DNA from: Bimastos eiseni
Lineage: Eukaryota > Annelida > Clitellata > Crassiclitellata > Lumbricidae
Reading direction: 5' to 3'
DNA: 64,000 nucleotides
Assembly (NCBI GenBank): GCA_959347315.1
Contig: OY365807.1
Location: 28,541,168-28,605,167, forward strand
A model generated the notes under the pieces. The model was given only the letters and a program-made list of their open reading frames with translations, did not search any database and was not told where the DNA came from. A program made the position numbers and the translations under genes. This document shows positions 62,349 through 64,000 of this stretch, piece by piece; within the stretch, counting starts at the first letter, position 1, and each line of letters starts with the position of its first letter.

Positions 62349-62759
62349 TTGAGCAGTGAGCTACATATGGATGCAACCGTTTCATTAGGGCCTACTCTTC
62401 GTGATTTAAATGTTCATCTAGAAGAATTTTTCCATCTTATATTTATACGGCTATTACGCCATCGGTTAGGACATCGGGGCCCTTGAACTCAATCCATCCT
62501 CGTTATATACGATTGTTTTGCTCTTGACCCAACTACGTAGCCGTATCGGCGTCAGTGTAGCTCTAATAAAAAGTAAGAATATCTTTATTAAATGCGTTAA
62601 ATTGCCGAAATTATTAACTGGACAAAAAGTCATACTATAATTAACAATTACATCTTTGTTGGACTGCTCCAACTCCCCCCCCAAAGACTCTCGAAATCTA
62701 TAAGCAACCAATTACCTCCAATTAAGTAAAAACGAATGAACATGTTTCATATACAAGCT

Positions 62760-63370
62760 AACTAATCAAACCTACACTTATAACCATAACCATAACCTTT
62801 ATTGGTCAATATGTAGCCTATTGCCAAAGATTTTGCAGAGGAAACTTTGTGAATCCATTGGCAGATTATTTCTAAAAAGTGGACTCGGTTCAACAGGTAC
62901 CGGTTACGATGAGAACAAAAAAGAATATAATTAGTTTTCGCTACGTTTAGGGAAGGCTTGTTAACGGTGAACCAATCATTATCATTAATGAGCTCGCGAT
63001 TCAGCAATGCACATAGTTCATCATAAGACTTGTGAGTAACAAAAATATTAGTATCATCTGCGAATAATAAAATGGTAACGAGTTTAGAGGAGTTGGGAAG
63101 GTCAATGATGAATATACCAAGAATAGTAATGGACTATAAATAAAGATCGATCCTTGAGGTACACCAAACTTAAAGAGTTTAAAGGTTGATGTAAGACCAT
63201 TACATTTTACTTGCTGGTGCCTATTCGTTAAGTAATTATTAAACCAGATGTGGTCGATACCTCGAATCCCTAAGTTGTATAATTTAGTTAGGAGAAGCTT
63301 ATGAAGACCGTAGCGAAAGCCTTGTCAAGGTCGATAAAGACACCGACTTATGTTAAACTAGACCTGATAT
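62760..63370 (-). mobile_element. LINE reverse-transcriptase fragment (CR1/Jockey group)
   Basis: Minus-strand pieces, split by frameshifts: GVFIDLDKAF, LYNLGIRGIDHIWFNNYL, FGVPQGSI, LLFADDTNIFVTHKS (catalytic FADD) and WFTVNKPSLNVAKTNYILF. The order is that of a non-LTR reverse transcriptase. A different family from the L2-like element next to it, since the spacing and residues differ. No ends are recognised. Confidence 0.8.
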
Positions 63371-63734
63371 GATCGGCATCTTGCTCAAATTTCACTATAG
63401 TATACAGCCCTACACCAACAAATGTCTGAAGCAATAAAGTGCTCCCAAGGGTCATGTATACCGCACAGACAAACGGGGGACTCATGGGGTTCAAGCACTA
63501 TGTACAGGGTGGGTTAATGATAATTAATTATCATAGTAATAATTATTATCGCATTTCTGAAATTTCTGCGGCAATTATTGTGACGTAATCCGAGAATAAC
63601 AGATTGATGAAAGAGAGGCTCGTTCATTCCTGTGCATCACGTGATCTGTCTTTTGAGTTGTATGGTAACTAAACAAACGGTCTCGAGACCGAATCATTCG
63701 ATCGCGATTTGTAGAAAGACCAAAATAAGAAAAG

Positions 63735-64000
63735 ATGCTGTCGGTGTTTTGCAAGAAGCTGGCCGCGGTCGAGACACAGCTGCAGCAGCACACGAAGATC
63801 ATCGGAGAGCTCCAAGTGATGCTCGACGTGGATGATGAGACTGGACAGCGGAAGCTGAAGGTGGACAACGGATGGGTCAGTCTGAGGCGTCTGATGGCCG
63901 ACGTCCAGGCTCAGGTCAGTCACATGGACACCCGGCTGGACGAACTGGGTTCACAGCTCGACCAGAACGACGTCGCCATCTGCGACCTCCGCAGTCGATT
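63735..64000 (+). CDS. 5' part of an unrecognised gene encoding a coiled-coil-like protein
   Basis: An ATG at 63735, with an in-frame TAA three codons upstream, opens a frame that stays open to the window edge (88 codons). Base composition is GC-rich and codon use resembles the basonuclin exon, unlike the AT-rich flank, so this is probably a first coding exon. The peptide begins MLSVFCKKLAAVETQLQQHT and continues with Leu, Val and Met at heptad-like spacings, Gln/Glu/Asp-rich, up to LDQNDVAICDLRSR. That suggests a coiled coil. I do not recognise the family. Two internal GGTCAGT/GGTCAGTC sequences could act as donors, so the true exon may end before the window does. Confidence 0.6.
   Translation, partial: MLSVFCKKLAAVETQLQQHTKIIGELQVMLDVDDETGQRKLKVDNGWVSLRRLMADVQAQVSHMDTRLDELGSQLDQNDVAICDLRSR

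Larger units (their letters stand above)
59430..62470 (-). mobile_element. L2-like LINE remnant with two insertions
   Basis: Minus-strand reverse-transcriptase pieces occur in the right order: HPYVAHCSTLFNPTNQ (split by the hAT at 61476-62348), HDISAAFDTIDHSLLL with WFKSYLSSR (61380-61250), GGVPQGSVLGSLLFILY (about 60730), a degenerate YANA in place of YADD, LNPSKTEFILIG (about 60480), LDYCNSLFLN (about 60200), and a C-terminus ISNAAPCLWND with YSKLKTRLFK (about 59850-59690). The 3' tail ends near 59440 with GCGCTACTC. Multiple frameshifts. The AFDTIDHSLL / FGISDTAL pattern is that of L2/CR1-group LINEs. The 5' limit is approximate. Confidence 0.75.

Overview
This is a piece of a large, AT-rich animal nuclear genome. 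It has spliced genes with GT-AG introns of 1.7 to 4.6 kb, many microsatellites, and remnants of non-LTR retrotransposons and hAT-type DNA transposons. Gene content (a three-exon basonuclin, a mitochondrial adrenodoxin) and the repeat style fit a marine invertebrate. I cannot name a phylum with confidence. There are no prokaryotic operons, CRISPR arrays or phage genes. A 200-N assembly gap lies at 11032-11231.

Two genes are certain, both on the minus strand. (1) A basonuclin zinc-finger transcription factor, 18297-28191. I could assemble three coding exons with matching phases (28191-28089, 23518-23274, 21566-18297), giving at least 1205 residues with the three zinc-finger pairs typical of the family. 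The first coding exon lies further upstream and was not found. A GC-rich block at 29270-29720 is a candidate promoter. (2) Adrenodoxin-type ferredoxin (FDX1), 49913-58996. Its four exons (58996-58827, 55907-55795, 52375-52243, 50003-49913) give a complete 168-residue protein with a mitochondrial transit peptide and all four cluster cysteines. A third gene begins at 63735 on the plus strand and runs off the window; its first 88 residues are coiled-coil-like and not recognised. A TATA/CCAAT/GC-box promoter-like array at 42344-42560 (+) has no identified gene.

Most of the remaining sequence is repeats. I found six non-autonomous hAT-like elements. Three have perfect or near-perfect 8-bp target duplications (3817-3955, 40781-41417, 53702-54584), two have degenerate ones (39351-39825, 61476-62348), and one is identified mainly as a second copy (56654-56782). 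Two of them sit inside retrotransposons: one in an RTE-like LINE within FDX1 intron 2, the other in an L2-like LINE downstream (in plus coordinates) of FDX1 exon 1. The 59.4-63.4 kb stretch is a transposon graveyard of at least four nested or adjacent elements. A tRNA-derived SINE lies in basonuclin intron 1. Several LINE 3' tails share a GCGCCTCT...AGAGGCGC hairpin.

The region from 1 to 18 kb and the parts of 30-48 kb outside the features listed look like intergenic DNA with scattered repeats. Some GC-rich open stretches there (13.0, 32.6, 35.4-36.0, 42.6-43.0 kb) could be unassigned exons. I saw nothing that I would call a previously undescribed biological system. The most unusual items are the nested hAT insertions, a missing zinc ligand in the third basonuclin finger, a strongly over-represented TAGGCCTA palindrome, and an inverted 77-bp repeat with a conserved reading frame.
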